From: Priestia iocasae
GTDB lineage: Bacteria > Bacillota > Bacilli > Bacillales > Bacillaceae_H
Length of the DNA stretch: 64,000 bases
NCBI RefSeq assembly: GCF_016909075.1
Contig: NZ_JAFBFC010000006.1
Coordinates: 62,001-126,000, forward strand
Direction of reading: 5' to 3'
Positions 42,275 to 50,806 of the stretch are shown here, in pieces; the first letter of the stretch is position 1, and every line of letters starts with the position of its first letter. Below the pieces are notes generated by a model. The model saw nothing but the letters and a program-made list of their open reading frames with translations, was not told the DNA's origin and made no database searches. The translations under genes were made by a program, and so were the position numbers.

Positions 42275-43330
42275 ATGGTCAATAAAATCTTCTTTATTAC
42301 CGTTTTAGCTGGTGTACCACTATCGGTTGTCGGGCGATTTATGCATTGGTCTGAAGTGTTGATGTTTGTGATTTACTGTGTGACAATTATTGCACTTGCG
42401 GGGTATATGGGGCGCGCGACTGAAAGCTTGGCCATTGTAGCCGGTCCACGTATCGGGGGATTGTTGAATGCGACGTTTGGAAATGCTGTTGAGCTCATCA
42501 TTTCGATTTTTGCGTTAAGAGAAGGGCTCGTTGCAGTTGTGTTAGCATCGTTAACAGGTTCCGTGCTTGGAAATCTACTATTAGTTGCCGGTCTTTCCTT
42601 CTTTGTAGGGGGCTTGAAGCATAAGCGACAAGAATTTAACGTATATGATGCTAGACACAACTCAGGACTACTAATGTTTGCGGTTATTGTTGCCTTTGTG
42701 ATTCCAGAAGTGTTTGCTCAAGGAATGCCTGAAGGGAAGACGATGGCGCTTAGTATTGGAGTCTCCGTCATTTTAATTACGCTTTACTTAGGAGCACTTT
42801 TCTTCCGATTAGTGACGCACCGCGGGGTTTATCAGCATAAAAGTGAAGAAACGGGAACGCATGAAGAGCCGGAATGGAGCAAAGGCAAAGCGTTGCTTAT
42901 TTTACTCATTTCGACGGGAGCGGTTGCGTTTGTATCAGAAAGCTTGGTTCACACGTTTGAAACCGTGGCAACACGATTTGGCTGGAGTGAGCTGTTCATT
43001 GGGGTAATCATCGTAGCGGTTGTAGGAAACGCAGCCGAGCATGCTTCTGCCATTATTATGGCGTACAAAAACAAGATGAACATTGCGGTGGAGATTGCGA
43101 TCGGATCAACGCTTCAAATTGCGATGTTTATCGCACCAGTGTTAGTCCTCTTATCGCTCTTGTTTCAAGACAGCATGCCGCTTGTGTTCACATTACCTGA
43201 ACTCATCTCCATGGTGACTGCGGTTTTACTTGCGATTGTCATTTCAAACGATGGAGATACGAACTGGTTTGAAGGAGCAACGTTGCTTGCGGCGTATCTC
43301 ATCATGGGAATTGGATTCTATTTGTTGTAA
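42275..43330 (+). CDS. yfkE: Calcium/proton antiporter ChaA/YfkE (CaCA family)
   Basis: 351 residues, eleven membrane helices. The two alpha-repeats are seen as GGLLNATFGNAVELIISIFALREG and VGNAAEHASAIIMAYKNKMNIAVEIAIGSTLQIAMF, with the catalytic Glu in each (NAVE, NAAE). Exports Ca2+ (or Na+/K+) against protons, as for B. subtilis YfkE. A GGGTAT box about 50 bp upstream hints at sigma-B control but its -35 is poor. Confidence 0.95.
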   Translation: MVNKIFFITVLAGVPLSVVGRFMHWSEVLMFVIYCVTIIALAGYMGRATESLAIVAGPRIGGLLNATFGNAVELIISIFALREGLVAVVLASLTGSVLGNLLLVAGLSFFVGGLKHKRQEFNVYDARHNSGLLMFAVIVAFVIPEVFAQGMPEGKTMALSIGVSVILITLYLGALFFRLVTHRGVYQHKSEETGTHEEPEWSKGKALLILLISTGAVAFVSESLVHTFETVATRFGWSELFIGVIIVAVVGNAAEHASAIIMAYKNKMNIAVEIAIGSTLQIAMFIAPVLVLLSLLFQDSMPLVFTLPELISMVTAVLLAIVISNDGDTNWFEGATLLAAYLIMGIGFYLL

Positions 43331-43349
43331 GTCCTTCATATAATAGTAA

Positions 43350-43509
43350 AAAAAGAGCTGCTCAGTTAAAGGTGTGGTTCTCCCTACATGGCCGTGATAC
43401 AGTCTCCCTTACATTTAGTAGGTACCTGTATACAAGTAGAAGAGTCACTAACCCTTTTTACGAGACAGCTCTTTCTAATATGGGATAAAATCGCGTTAAT
43501 CAGTAAGTA
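43350..43509 (-). ncRNA. Candidate minus-strand small structured RNA between yfkE and yfkD
   Basis: A promoter-like pair on the minus strand (TTGAAA at 43545-43540, 18-bp spacer, TTTAAT at 43521-43516) precedes about 160 nt ending in AGCTCT plus T7. AGAGCTG near the 5' side pairs with CAGCTCT at the end, closing a large domain with inner palindromes (TACTTGTATACAGGTA) and repeated TCTCCC-TACAT segments. No coding frame has both start and ribosome site. It may simply be an unusual yfkE terminator region. Confidence 0.4.
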
Positions 43510-43515
43510 CGTACG

Positions 43516-43545
43516 ATTAAAGTAAGTGCACCGGCCTCCTTTCAA
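43516..43545 (-). promoter_or_regulatory. Candidate promoter of the minus-strand RNA
   Basis: TTGAAA and TTTAAT with an 18-bp spacer; five of six -10 positions match. Confidence 0.4.
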
Positions 43546-43628
43546 ATGGTGAGTTTGGTGGGAGTGCGCCTCCTTTCTAAAAAAGATGTATTAGATAACT
43601 ATGTCAGTATAAAACTTAATATTCTGAA

Positions 43629-43644
43629 AAATTAAAAACGCTTT
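43629..43644 (+). promoter_or_regulatory. Candidate cre (CcpA) site before yfkD
   Basis: TTAAAAACGCTTTCAA, one mismatch to the cre consensus, about 90 bp before the yfkD start. Confidence 0.35.
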
Positions 43645-43732
43645 CAAAAAAATATAAACAATTGTCATAAATCCCTTTCGACTAGCAAAAACTATGCATG
43701 GATTCATATTTAATTTTGAAAGGGGTACACAT

Positions 43733-44548
43733 ATGCTACGTCGAATCGCAACGCTTGGACTTGCTTTGCTTGTTGGTTTTACCGTCACCACACCATCGTA
43801 TGCCACGGCTAAACCATCGCCTGTGACGAAACAACAAAGCATGAAGGTTCCAAGCTCGGTTTTAAATATTTCAAAAGAAAACACTTATCCAAATGCTACA
43901 CAAGATATGCCTTATTTGCAGCCAAGTGAGTTTGCAGAAGAATTATTAAAGGAATCAAAGGTGAAAATTGAAAACCCAGATCTTATCCGGATGTTAAATG
44001 AATCAAACGTCTCGAAAACACCGTGGGCGATTGGGCTACGTGCCACCATCTACTTAGGACAATGGCCGTTGAACTATGAATCAACTGAAACAACGGTGAA
44101 TTGGGAATATCAGCGCATTAACATTAATCGCTTTGATAACCGAGCTGGAAAGGCACCGCATCAAATTCGCTATCAACAAGAAGAGCAACGTCAAGTAAAG
44201 GGCGGTCTCACAGCGAAAGTACCAAACAGTAACCACGTGCAATCGATGATGATGTTAACCGCAGCGAAGAAAACAGGCTTACCGCTTGCGTTCACAACGA
44301 TTGTCGGGGCAGGTACGAAAAAAGATCAAGTATACAACGTTCCGCATAAAAAGGTTGGCTATCTCTATGGATACGCACCAGCCGTTAGTGAAAAAGGACA
44401 AGTCACATATGGCGAAGTGTATTTAACCGTGAAAGGAAGCAAGCGATTTATTGTCGTGAAGAATGTTACGTCACAAGGAATTGGGGCGTGGATTCCTGTT
44501 CAAGATCACGTGTCATTTGGATTTGCGGCGTATGACCAGCCAAGATAA
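43733..44548 (+). CDS. yfkD: YfkD-family secreted protein
   Basis: 271 residues from ATG at 43733 (AAAGGGG upstream; the 13 codons before it are leader). Signal peptide with RRIATLGLALLVGFTVTT and cleavage near SYATA. The mature part has PWAIGLRATIYLGQWPLNYES and EGQVTYGEVYLTVKG-like segments of the YfkD family found in spore formers. Function unknown. Lies between yfkE and yfkAB, as in B. subtilis. Confidence 0.9.
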   Translation: MLRRIATLGLALLVGFTVTTPSYATAKPSPVTKQQSMKVPSSVLNISKENTYPNATQDMPYLQPSEFAEELLKESKVKIENPDLIRMLNESNVSKTPWAIGLRATIYLGQWPLNYESTETTVNWEYQRININRFDNRAGKAPHQIRYQQEEQRQVKGGLTAKVPNSNHVQSMMMLTAAKKTGLPLAFTTIVGAGTKKDQVYNVPHKKVGYLYGYAPAVSEKGQVTYGEVYLTVKGSKRFIVVKNVTSQGIGAWIPVQDHVSFGFAAYDQPR

Positions 44549-44550
44549 AC

Positions 44551-44592
44551 AAAAAGGGTGAACCATCTCCAACGATGATTCACCCTTTTTTG
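44551..44592. terminator. Bidirectional terminator
   Basis: AAAAAGGGTGAA-CAT / ATGATTCACCCTTTTTT stem between converging yfkD and yfkAB. Confidence 0.9.
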
Positions 44593-44596
44593 TTTT

Positions 44597-45715
44597 TTAT
44601 TTTGAAATCACGGCACGACGCGTTAAGAAATCTACGTCTTTGTAGTAGCTGTTTTTAACTAAAATGTTTGGTCCTAAGCATTCAACTGCCGGACAGTGAC
44701 AGCTTAGCTCTTTTGATAATGAAGAGGCTTGCCATGTGTCAAAGGCTTGTTGAAGCGGCGTATGCTGAATGTTGCCAAGCGGCGGTGTGTCACCAAAGTC
44801 TGTCACGATTACGTCGCCGTTGAAGATGTTCACGTTCAAGCGAGAGCGGCCGTCTGGATCATTACGAACCGTCACGTTTTTAGATGCGTAAAGGCGATCA
44901 AGTAACGCGATGTCATCTGGGTGCTCGCTACAGGCGTAAAACGGCAATGTGCCAAACAGCATCCACACGTTTTCATCGCGAATATCAAGCAAGTGATGAA
45001 TTGCTTGTCTCGTTTCTTCTAATGAAAGAGTTTCGAGTGTGCTAGCGAAATCGCTTGGGTACATAGGGTGCACCTCATGCCTTTGACACATCATGTCTTC
45101 CACAATTTGACGGTGAATCTTTTCAATATGTGGCAGCGTACGCTTGTTTAACATCGTTTCGGCTGACACGGTCACGCCAGCTTTTACAAGTTCACGGCTA
45201 TTGTCAATCATGCGGTCAAAGTATTTCGCGCGTTGCTCGTACGTTGGTTTGCGGTCCATCATCGCAAAGCCCGCTTCAACAAAGTCGTCCATCGTTCCCC
45301 AGTTATGTGAGATATGTAAAACGTCAAGATAGGGAATGATAAGCTCATAACGTGCTAAGTCTAATGTTAAGTTTGAATTGATTTGCGTACGAATGCCGCG
45401 TTCATGGGCATATTTTAAAAGAGGCACCACATAATTTTTGACAGATGATAAAGACATCATCGGCTCGCCACCTGTAATACTAAGAGCACGCAGAGTTGGC
45501 ACTTCGTCTAATCGTTTTAAAATTAAATCAAGCGGTAGGGCATTCGGATCTTTGGGCTGCAGTGTGTAACCAACCGCGCAATGCTCACATCTCATATTAC
45601 AGAGGGTGGTCGTTGTGAATTCAACGTTCGTTAACGTCGGCTTTCCGTACTGCTTCATATCCAAGTACGCTTCCCAAGGGTCGTACGAAGGGGTAATTGG
45701 TTGTAATGTTTTCAT
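44597..45715 (-). CDS. yfkAB: Radical SAM/CxCxxxx-C domain protein YfkAB
   Basis: 372 residues from ATG at 45715 (AAAGGAGATTG upstream; the longer frame to 45799 lacks support). The radical-SAM cluster motif is TTLCNMRCEHCAVG (Cys39, Cys43, Cys46), followed by ALSITGGEPMMSL (GGE) and SHNWGTMDD. A C-terminal extension has further cysteines (CSEHP, CHCPAVECLG), suggesting an auxiliary cluster as in SPASM-like enzymes. The full yfkA+yfkB fusion is present. Substrate unknown. Confidence 0.92.
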   Translation of the reverse strand: MKTLQPITPSYDPWEAYLDMKQYGKPTLTNVEFTTTTLCNMRCEHCAVGYTLQPKDPNALPLDLILKRLDEVPTLRALSITGGEPMMSLSSVKNYVVPLLKYAHERGIRTQINSNLTLDLARYELIIPYLDVLHISHNWGTMDDFVEAGFAMMDRKPTYEQRAKYFDRMIDNSRELVKAGVTVSAETMLNKRTLPHIEKIHRQIVEDMMCQRHEVHPMYPSDFASTLETLSLEETRQAIHHLLDIRDENVWMLFGTLPFYACSEHPDDIALLDRLYASKNVTVRNDPDGRSRLNVNIFNGDVIVTDFGDTPPLGNIQHTPLQQAFDTWQASSLSKELSCHCPAVECLGPNILVKNSYYKDVDFLTRRAVISK

Positions 45716-45960
45716 AACAATCTCCTTTAATAAAAGTAACGCGTGTATTAGTTGGCTTTTTTCTAAAAGGTTGCACGATCTATCCTCATTCAATTGCAAC
45801 AGCTTTTACGAAAATAGCTTCTTATTTAACTTGCACATGCAAGTAATCAGTAAAAAAGAATACCAGTGACTATTATGGATTTTATTTTAATCGGTTGTCA
45901 ATTATGAAATAATTCGGTAGCATGAACAGTAACACATCAACGAAAAGGAGCGAATGACAA

Positions 45961-46137
45961 GTGGGAAATGCTGTACGAGATAAAGATTCGCAAGTAAAAT
46001 ATTTAAAAGAACGACTTAACATGTTTGCAGAGGTATTAGACTCCATCGAGCCAGAACACACAGATCTAGAAGACATTGATCGTCTTATCGCGATGATTGA
46101 TGATTTAGAACTGAAGTGCGAACAGTTTAAAAAGTAA
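45961..46137 (+). CDS. SE1561-family small protein
   Basis: 58 residues from GTG (AAAAGGAG ten bases upstream). Reads GNAVRDKDSQVKYLKERLN, then MFAEVLDSIEPEHTDLEDID and RLIAMIDDLELKCEQFKK, which matches the conserved SE1561 family. Helical, cytoplasmic, function unknown. The ATG at 45954 is in another frame and gives only a short ORF. Followed by a strong terminator. Confidence 0.85.
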   Translation: MGNAVRDKDSQVKYLKERLNMFAEVLDSIEPEHTDLEDIDRLIAMIDDLELKCEQFKK

Positions 46138-46179
46138 TTGAAATAAAAAAGTCATTCCGTTGTGGAAAAAAGTGACAAC

Positions 46180-46222
46180 TAGCAGGTCTACTTCATAGAT
46201 GAAGTAGACCTGCTTTATTTAT
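46180..46222 (+). terminator. Terminator after SE1561-family gene
   Basis: GCAGGTCTACTTCAT / ATGAAGTAGACCTGC perfect stem with a tiny loop, then TTTATTTATTTTT. Confidence 0.92.
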
Positions 46223-46325
46223 TTTTGTCATTTTGTGATGAGATAGCACGTAAATTAGCAAGGGAACCATAACCGTTGTCCAACGAGAAAAAGGCAGGCG
46301 AATTAGTGCACTAAAAGACTTCTCA

Positions 46326-46345
46326 AGTCACAGCCAGTTGTGACT
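46326..46345. promoter_or_regulatory. Inverted repeat, possible operator
   Basis: AGTCACA-6 nt-TGTGACT, perfect 7-bp arms, about 130 bp before the DUF3267 gene. The rest of 46223-46473 shows no gene. Confidence 0.35.
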
Positions 46346-46473
46346 CAACTTCTCCTCTTAAAAGCACTCTTGTAAGCATGTATGTGATAAAATTGTAAAA
46401 AATGGATATTTTTCAAGAGGTATCTTAATGCAATAACACGTTAAACATGGATTCATTTAAATGAGGGAGATGG

Positions 46474-47010
46474 ATGTCTATGATCATTTGGTTTCGACAC
46501 TTACCACACAAAAGGATAGAATTGTCAGAATGGACTCCTTTTATCCAAAATAATTGGTATCGAAAACATTATATGAAGTTTGTATACCTACTTCAGTTAA
46601 GTATTCTTCTGATCCCATCTTTCTTTTCGACAGAATTCACTACTGTTAATATATTTTTACTTATCATCATAGGTATCCTTGTCTTCATCCTTCACGAATA
46701 TTTACACATATTGGTTATAAACAAAAAAGGTGATAGTAGCTTAACGTTTAGCGGCATCTTTTTTTGGCTACATACAAATGCAATTCTCTCTAAAGGTAGA
46801 TTTTGGGTCTTTATGAGCTTGCCCTTTCTTGTATTATCAGTTGTACCAGCCATTACATCGTTCTATGCATTAGGAAACCTCAAATTAATTCTATTATTTA
46901 TAAGCTGGTTCAACACGTTGATTTCTTCTTCAGATATCATTAATTCATTTCTCATTGCCATTAAACCGAAGAACACCGTTTTTTGTAGAGGGTATTACCG
47001 AATCAAATAG
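46474..47010 (+). CDS. DUF3267-family membrane protein with HEYLH motif
   Basis: 178 residues, four membrane helices. Residues about 70-85 carry ILVFILHEYLHILVI, an HExxH zinc motif in a membrane helix as in DUF3267 (putative metalloprotease-like) proteins. A second conserved region WFNTLISSSDIINSF provides the D of the SGDI-type motif. Start ATG 46474 behind GAGGGAG. Activity untested in the family. It stands before the broken XRE regulator. Confidence 0.78.
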   Translation: MSMIIWFRHLPHKRIELSEWTPFIQNNWYRKHYMKFVYLLQLSILLIPSFFSTEFTTVNIFLLIIIGILVFILHEYLHILVINKKGDSSLTFSGIFFWLHTNAILSKGRFWVFMSLPFLVLSVVPAITSFYALGNLKLILLFISWFNTLISSSDIINSFLIAIKPKNTVFCRGYYRIK

Positions 47011-47014
47011 AAAG

Positions 47015-47055
47015 AAGTCTATTTCCAATGTGAGGATGAAATAGGCTTTTTTTTA
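47015..47055 (+). terminator. Terminator after DUF3267 gene
   Basis: AAGTCTATTTC / GAAATAGGCTT with one mismatch, then T8. Confidence 0.85.
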
Positions 47056-47203
47056 TTTTCAACAAACGTACTGTTTAATCCAACTATTCACAAATTTGTC
47101 ATGAAGATGTTAAGGAATTATGACAAAATGCAAAGTTTCATATACATAATGCAAAGGATATATTACATTGTTAATAAATTGAATATAAGGAGTTAATTGG
47201 GAT

Positions 47204-47302
47204 ATGTTGTGTAATTCTCTGCGTGAATATCGAGCTAAATTCCGTTTCACACAACAAGATTTAGCAGACAAAATTGGTGTAACGAGACAGACTATTGGAT
47301 AA
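47204..47302 (+). pseudogene. Truncated XRE-family (Cro/CI HTH) regulator
   Basis: 32 codons: begins MLCNSLREYRAKFRFTQQDL and runs to RQTIG. This is the start of a standard 65-75 residue Bacillus XRE regulator (…RLTQEDLAEKVGVTRQTIxxIE…). It stops in the recognition helix, where homologues continue with IEKGxYxPS. The ribosome site AAGGAG and the start are intact. The stop overlaps the TTG proposed as start of the next gene. Most likely a deletion fused the regulator's front half to the following membrane-protein gene. Confidence 0.75.
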
Positions 47303-48824
47303 CCAGATGATCATCTCAATCATCATTCTCATCACCTTATTTGAGGTTTTTCTCGTCACCTTGTTCGTCATGTATAAGCAAGGGAAAATCGATGATAACC
47401 CATTTATCGCACTAATCAAAAAGGAATGGCTGATTCTCTTTTATGCTTTTTTTAGATGGAGGAAGAAGCAGCGAACGAAAGAAGATGTGCAAGTTTTCTC
47501 TTATCATAAAAATTCGAGTTACTTTTGGCTTTTTCTAGCACTCGTTCATGAACAAATCATTGAAATGTTTGTTTTTCATATTTATTTAAAAACGGAAGAA
47601 CCTGAAATCGCTACGATTATGTTAGTGCTACACATCTATAGCGTGTTGTATATCATGGGCGATTATAACCTTGTCAGAAATTCACCTCTTTTACTAAGCC
47701 GAAACAAGATCGTGATTAAAATCGGTGTTAGAAGAGAATTGAACGTTCACTTGCGAGAGATCGAGAACATTCAACCTGTAAAAATCGCCTATAACCGCAG
47801 TGGTGGAATCATTCATGAAAAGAAGGTCTTTCATGTAACCGCCTATCCGAGAATCATCACCCGGATATTTGGGATTACAGATGAAGCGAAATATGAAATC
47901 GTTCTCAAGCATCCAGTGCAAGCACGGGGGTACTTTGGCCAAAAGAAAGAGGTTGAAAAAGTGTACCTCTATATCGATAAGCCAGATGAATTTGTCGAAA
48001 CGCTTCAAGAAAAGATTGACACCTATGTTGATCAACCAAGTGCTACAGAAGAAGTCATAGTCAAAAAAGAAAAGATGCCCATCATCAACTGGAAGGTGTA
48101 CGTCTCCCTTCTTTTTATAAACGTACTAGGCGCGCTATCCATTGCTCCTTATGCAATCGCTCGAGAAAGCATGCATGAACAAATGGGAATCTCTCAAATG
48201 GAATTCGTTTTCTTTTATATCGTGCAGGTCCTTTTAGAATCGGCTGTTTTCTTATTTTTAGCTCTATGGATGATGAAAAAGGTGAACTTTCAAGTCCCTC
48301 TTATTGAATCCTTCTTCAACAAAGAAAAGTCTGTTCATCAACTACGCAATAAGCTCTTGAAAGCAACTCTGTACGGCCTGTTAACAGGTGGTGTCATCAT
48401 TCTAGTCAGCTTGCTGGTTTCAAGCCCTTTAGGAGTCGACAACTCTTCCATCAAAGAAATACCGTGGTGGTTAGCGATATTCGGTTCATTTGGAGCGGCA
48501 GTAAATGAAGAATCGATTTTCCGTCTATTTCTTGTTACGTTTATTGTCTGGAGTTTAGTCAAAGTGAGAAAAAGAAAGGCGACGCCATTATATACGTGGA
48601 CAGGAATCTCTGTAGCGGCCCTTGTTTTTGGGGTGATGCATTACAGTGTAGCCATCCTTAATTTTGACATGACGGTAGGACTATTCGCCAGCATGCTTCT
48701 TATCAATGGAATAGGTGGAATCGTATTCGGCGCTCTGTTTGTTTTCATGGGACTTGAATTTGCCATCATTGCTCATTTCATGGCCAATTTTCTCATTCAA
48801 GTCATTGGCCCCTTATTTATTTAA
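47295..48824 (+). CDS. CPBP-family (CAAX protease-like) membrane protein with long N-terminal domain
   Basis: 509 residues from TTG overlapping the XRE fragment, without its own ribosome site, so translation is probably coupled or the N-terminus is truncated. Residues 1-250 contain three membrane helices and a PH-like beta domain (LNVHLREIENIQPVKIAY). Residues 270-509 form a CPBP/Abi domain: NEESIFRLFLVTF (EExxxR), FGVMHYSVAI, and AHFMANFLIQ, giving the Glu-Glu, His and His/Asn of this intramembrane-protease-like family. Such genes often sit beside XRE regulators and bacteriocin or immunity loci. Substrate unknown. Confidence 0.72.
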   Translation: MDNQMIISIIILITLFEVFLVTLFVMYKQGKIDDNPFIALIKKEWLILFYAFFRWRKKQRTKEDVQVFSYHKNSSYFWLFLALVHEQIIEMFVFHIYLKTEEPEIATIMLVLHIYSVLYIMGDYNLVRNSPLLLSRNKIVIKIGVRRELNVHLREIENIQPVKIAYNRSGGIIHEKKVFHVTAYPRIITRIFGITDEAKYEIVLKHPVQARGYFGQKKEVEKVYLYIDKPDEFVETLQEKIDTYVDQPSATEEVIVKKEKMPIINWKVYVSLLFINVLGALSIAPYAIARESMHEQMGISQMEFVFFYIVQVLLESAVFLFLALWMMKKVNFQVPLIESFFNKEKSVHQLRNKLLKATLYGLLTGGVIILVSLLVSSPLGVDNSSIKEIPWWLAIFGSFGAAVNEESIFRLFLVTFIVWSLVKVRKRKATPLYTWTGISVAALVFGVMHYSVAILNFDMTVGLFASMLLINGIGGIVFGALFVFMGLEFAIIAHFMANFLIQVIGPLFI

Positions 48825-48999
48825 CAATCAACTAAACCAACCCCTTTTTTGTGTGATAGAAGCTCACCGAACGTCGCGGAAAAAGCAACTATCCTAAAGT
48901 AAAGATCAACAGTTTCACTTGTGGAAATCGCCTTTTTCTTTTCCCATACTTGTTGTCTGATTATGAGATTAAAGTGCTTTCAAAAAAAATTCAAAAGAG

Positions 49000-49005
49000 T
49001 ATAAT
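49000..49005 (+). promoter_or_regulatory. -10 box of fumarase gene
   Basis: Perfect TATAAT 55 bp before the start; upstream ATTAAAGTGCTTTCAAAA resembles a cre site but has TG instead of the central CG. Confidence 0.45.
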
Positions 49006-49059
49006 AATGAGTAGAAACAGTTTGATACATACAAAGGGGACATGGGGAGGAGTTTTAAG

Positions 49060-50601
49060 ATGATCGAGCAGTTAAAGAAAAGCATGTATGACTTAGTCGT
49101 TGAAACATCCACAAAGTTACCAAAAGACGTGCGCCGTGCGATTGCGGCAGCAAAAGCGCGTGAAAATGCAGGAACGCGTGCAGCGATGTCACTCGCGACA
49201 ATCACAAACAATATTACGATGGCAGACGAGAACCTTTCGCCAATTTGTCAGGATACAGGACTGCCTACGTTTAAAATTAAAACACCAATTGGGGTCAATC
49301 AGCTTGAAATCAAAGAAGCCATCTACTGGGCCATTGATGAAGCAACAAAGCACGGCAAGCTTCGTCCAAACTCGGTTGATTCGCTAAACGGTCACAACAG
49401 TGGCGACAACTTAGGGCCAGGAACACCTGTCATTAAGTTCGAACAATGGGAGAAAGACTACATCGACGCACGCTTAATTTTAAAAGGCGGCGGCTGTGAA
49501 AATAAAAACATTCAATATAGCTTACCATGTGAGCTAGAAGGACTTGGCCGCGCAGGTCGTGACCTAGACGGCATTCGCAAATGCATCATGCATTCGGTGT
49601 ACCAAGCACAAGGACAAGGCTGTAGTGCCGGCGTCATCGGCGTTGGAATCGGTGGCGACCGTACATCAGGCTATGAACTAGCGAAAGAACAGCTATTCAG
49701 AAGCTTAGATGATGAAAATCCAAACGAAGAATTAAAGCAATTAGAAGCATACACGGTAGAAAATGCCAACAAGCTAGGCATTGGAACAATGGGCTTTGGC
49801 GGAGAGACGACGCTACTTGGCTGTAAAATCGGCGTCATCAACCGTATCCCAGCAAGCTTCTTCGTATCGGTTGCGTACAACTGTTGGGCATACCGTCGCT
49901 TAGGCTTCAAGCTGGATGCGGCAACAGGAACGATTGAAGAGTGGTTCTACCAAGAAGGCGAAGAAATTGATTTCCGTAAAGAAGCAGAAAAGCAAGAAGA
50001 GGAAGTGGCAGAAGAAACGCGCGAAGTCGTGCTTCAAGCGCCAATCACAGAAGACCAAATTCGCGAGCTAAAAGTCGGTGACGTTGTGCGCATTAACGGC
50101 ATGATGTACACAGGCCGCGACGCGATTCATAAATATTTATCCGACCATGATGCACCTGTTGATTTAAATGGTCAAATCATCTACCACTGTGGACCGGTTA
50201 TGTTAAAAGACGAAGACGGCAAGTGGCACGTTACGGCGGCCGGCCCAACGACGAGTATTCGTGAGGAGCCTTATCAAGGTGACATCATGAAGAGATTCGG
50301 TATCCGCGCTGTAATCGGTAAAGGCGGCATGGGTCCTAAAACACTAGCGGCACTAAAAGAGCACGGAGGCGTATACTTAAACGCAATCGGCGGAGCGGCG
50401 CAATACTATGCTGACTGCATCAAATCCGTTGAAGGCGTCGACCTCATGCAGTTTGGGATTCCAGAAGCAATGTGGCACCTGAAAGTAGAAGGATTCACAG
50501 CGGTTGTTACGATGGACTCACACGGAAACAGCCTACATGAAGATGTAGATAAATCATCGCTTGAAAAGCTAGCACAGTTTAAAGAGCCTGTATTTAAATA
50601 A
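49060..50601 (+). CDS. Fumarate hydratase class I (Fe-S, fused alpha/beta)
   Basis: 513 residues from ATG at 49060; the upstream ATG at 49042 overlaps the ribosome site GGGGAGGAG. Oxygen-sensitive [4Fe-4S] fumarase of the FumA type. Cluster cysteines in LSPICQDTGLPTF (Cys63), KGGGCENKN and AQGQGCSAGVIGVGIGGDR. The beta half follows with INGMMYTGRDAIHKYL, AAGPTTSIREEP and GKGGMGPKT. B. subtilis relies on class II CitG; this is therefore an additional or alternative enzyme. Tartrate dehydratase-like specificity cannot be excluded. Confidence 0.92.
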   Translation: MIEQLKKSMYDLVVETSTKLPKDVRRAIAAAKARENAGTRAAMSLATITNNITMADENLSPICQDTGLPTFKIKTPIGVNQLEIKEAIYWAIDEATKHGKLRPNSVDSLNGHNSGDNLGPGTPVIKFEQWEKDYIDARLILKGGGCENKNIQYSLPCELEGLGRAGRDLDGIRKCIMHSVYQAQGQGCSAGVIGVGIGGDRTSGYELAKEQLFRSLDDENPNEELKQLEAYTVENANKLGIGTMGFGGETTLLGCKIGVINRIPASFFVSVAYNCWAYRRLGFKLDAATGTIEEWFYQEGEEIDFRKEAEKQEEEVAEETREVVLQAPITEDQIRELKVGDVVRINGMMYTGRDAIHKYLSDHDAPVDLNGQIIYHCGPVMLKDEDGKWHVTAAGPTTSIREEPYQGDIMKRFGIRAVIGKGGMGPKTLAALKEHGGVYLNAIGGAAQYYADCIKSVEGVDLMQFGIPEAMWHLKVEGFTAVVTMDSHGNSLHEDVDKSSLEKLAQFKEPVFK

Positions 50602-50608
50602 GAATGAA

Positions 50609-50652
50609 AAGTCGAGCTTAGATCGTAATTGGTCATAAGCTCGGCTTTTTTG
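50609..50652 (+). terminator. Terminator after fumarase gene
   Basis: GTCGAGCTTA / TAAGCTCGGC with 15-nt loop and T6. Confidence 0.87.
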
Positions 50653-50806
50653 TGTGGATGACAGGATTGGTTTTACATGAAAACAGAAAGATTTAAAAGG
50701 TGAGCCACCACAGTACGTTCGTTATTGAGATGGAAAACAATGCATCGTATGAATGAGTGAACGAGGCGGATAATAAGCGTAAATGACGACGGAAAGGAGT
50801 CAGTAT

